Below the pieces are notes generated by a model that ran no database searches, was not told the DNA's origin, and was given only the letters and a program-made list of their open reading frames with translations. The translations under genes were made by a program, and so were the position numbers. Positions 14,076 through 15,063 of a DNA stretch of 15,063 nt are shown here, one piece after another. Origin of the DNA: DASYDU01 sp036499445 (GTDB taxonomy: Bacteria; Planctomycetota; Planctomycetia; Pirellulales; Lacipirellulaceae); NCBI GenBank assembly GCA_036499445.1, contig DASYDU010000237.1, forward strand, positions 1 to 15,063, in the 5' to 3' direction. Each line of letters opens with the position of its first letter. The first letter of the stretch is position 1.

Positions 14076-15020
14076 CTACTTCCAGGGGAAGGTTTCGGCG
14101 GTGAGGCGTTCGAAGGCTTCGATGTACTTGGCCCGAGTACGGGCTACTACTTCGGCGGGCAATTCCGGCGGCTGGCTGTTTTTGTCCCAGCCGCTCTTCG
14201 TGAGCCAGTCGCGGACGAATTGCTTGTCGAAGGAGGGCTGGCCTTGGCCGGGGGAATACTGGTCGGCGGGCCAGAAGCGCGAGCTGTCCGGCGTGAGGAC
14301 TTCGTCGATGAGGATCAATTCATCGAGATCGACAGAACTGGCCCCTCCCCTAACCCCTCCCCGGAATACCGGAGAGGGGGATAAGAGGCCGAATTCGAAC
14401 TTCGTGTCGGCGATGATGATGCCGCGGGTGCGGGCGTACTGGGCGCCGCGGTTGTAGATGTCGAGGCTGCGGCGGCGTAGTTCTTCGGCGAGGTCGCGGC
14501 CGACGCGGCGGGCGGTTTCTTCGAACGTGATGTTCTCGTCATGCTCGCCGATTTCGGCTTTGGTGGCCGGGGTGAAGATCGGCTCGGGGAGCTGGTCGCT
14601 TTCGCGGAGGCCGGCGGGGAGCTGGATGCCGCAGACGGTGCCGCTCGCTTGGTACTCTTTCCAGCCGGATCCGGAGAGATAGCCGCGGACAACACACTCG
14701 ATCGGGACGACTTCGCTCTTACGGACGAGCATGCTGCGGCCGACGAGTGGATCGCGGTCGATGCCGGGGGGCAGGTCGAAATCTGCGACGTCGCAGGAGA
14801 GCAAGTGGTGCGGCACGTCGAAGCGATCTAACCAAAAGCGGCTGAGCTGCGTGAGGACGCGGCCTTTGTCGGGGATGCCGGTGGGCAGCACCCAGTCGAA
14901 GGCGCTGATGCGGTCGGTGCTCACCAGTAGCAGGCGATCGCCGAGGTCGTAGATGTCGCGAACTTTGCCGCGACGGACGGGGAAATTGTCGAGCGATGTT
15001 TCGAGAACGGTGGAGGTCAT
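14076..15020 (-). CDS. purC: Phosphoribosylaminoimidazole-succinocarboxamide synthase (SAICAR synthase)
   Basis: Joins CAIR and aspartate using ATP to make SAICAR, a middle step of purine synthesis; cytoplasmic. 314 residues. Family marks: GKVRDIYDLGDRLLLVSTDRISAFD-type start (18-42), SMLVRKSEVVPIECVVRGYLSGSGWKEY-type core (96-123), LPEPIFTPATKAE followed by GEHDENI (144-163), GIIIADTKFEFG (200-211), and EVLTPDSSRFWPADQY. The ATG at 15020 gives the normal start. Between KFEFGL and DELILIDEVLTPDSSR the family normally has only a few residues; here about 17 extra residues (213-229, LLSPSPVFRGGVRGGASS) are encoded by a palindromic repeat in frame. The reading frame and all motifs on both sides are intact, so the enzyme is probably functional. 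It stands alone in the window, with no other pur gene visible. Confidence 0.96.
   Translation of the reverse strand: MTSTVLETSLDNFPVRRGKVRDIYDLGDRLLLVSTDRISAFDWVLPTGIPDKGRVLTQLSRFWLDRFDVPHHLLSCDVADFDLPPGIDRDPLVGRSMLVRKSEVVPIECVVRGYLSGSGWKEYQASGTVCGIQLPAGLRESDQLPEPIFTPATKAEIGEHDENITFEETARRVGRDLAEELRRRSLDIYNRGAQYARTRGIIIADTKFEFGLLSPSPVFRGGVRGGASSVDLDELILIDEVLTPDSSRFWPADQYSPGQGQPSFDKQFVRDWLTKSGWDKNSQPPELPAEVVARTRAKYIEAFERLTAETFPWK
14342..14379. repeat. Palindromic repeat inserted in frame in purC
   Basis: The run cccctcccc (14342-14350) is followed by a hairpin at 14354-14379: an 11-bp stem with one mismatch (cccctccccgg against ccggagagggg) around the loop aata. On the minus strand it encodes part of the extra loop 213-229 of PurC. 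Confidence 0.8.
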
Positions 15021-15063
15021 GAGTGCATCCGAGCGTGGTGGATTGTAACGGGGCGATGTTCCC
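15021..15063. other. purC leader, edge of window
   Basis: Only 43 bases. On the minus strand a TACAAT-like -10 box is possible around 15044-15049, with no clear -35 in the window and no clear Shine-Dalgarno. Confidence 0.2.

Noticed and set aside
13421..14104. Two plus-strand frames (13421-13750 and 13760-14104) with similar peptides containing RFVGCW and YVSAASFP
   Set aside because: The similarity comes from the 148-bp DNA repeats; the differences between copies change many residues, so there is no sign of selection on protein.

Overview
The window looks like chromosome of a planctomycete, most likely from the Pirellulales. This is inferred from one secreted protein that starts with the sorting motif EPLEERRMLAA and ends its folded part with a choice-of-anchor-Q-like segment and a type I dockerin, from the number of c-type heme proteins, and from short dispersed repeats that run into genes. 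I see no tRNA, rRNA, CRISPR array, integrase or transposase.

Left part (1-6601, all on the minus strand): five closely packed genes that read like one operon for moving electrons across the inner membrane. In transcription order they are: a membrane-anchored FAD/NAD(P) reductase with a plant-type [2Fe-2S] centre; a tetraheme cytochrome c554-like protein with a signal peptide; a cytoplasmic protein with two cyclic-nucleotide-binding domains and a four-cluster [4Fe-4S] ferredoxin domain; a membrane protein with two His-x13-His pairs, probably a diheme cytochrome b; and a membrane-anchored hexaheme cytochrome c that runs off the left edge. A plausible path is NAD(P)H, FAD, [2Fe-2S], [4Fe-4S] clusters, heme b, periplasmic c hemes. 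The direction and the terminal partner are not shown by the sequence.

Middle (6602-8727): a divergent intergenic region with a 14-bp perfect palindrome, then a plus-strand class III nucleotidyl cyclase with FHA-like and GAF-like regions. A cyclase next to a cyclic-nucleotide-binding iron-sulfur protein suggests that a second messenger controls the electron-transfer chain. This is the most interesting idea in the window.

Right part (8744-15063): chorismate synthase (aroC, minus); a 971-bp gene-free region made largely of repeat fragments; a large secreted right-handed beta-helix/dockerin protein (plus); a 587-bp gene-free region holding two 148-bp direct repeats; and SAICAR synthase (purC, minus). 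The second theme of the window is repeat DNA entering genes. A palindromic element sits in frame inside purC, a GGTTC-type repeat is translated inside the hexaheme cytochrome, and the beta-helix gene has repeat-like DNA at both ends of its coding sequence.
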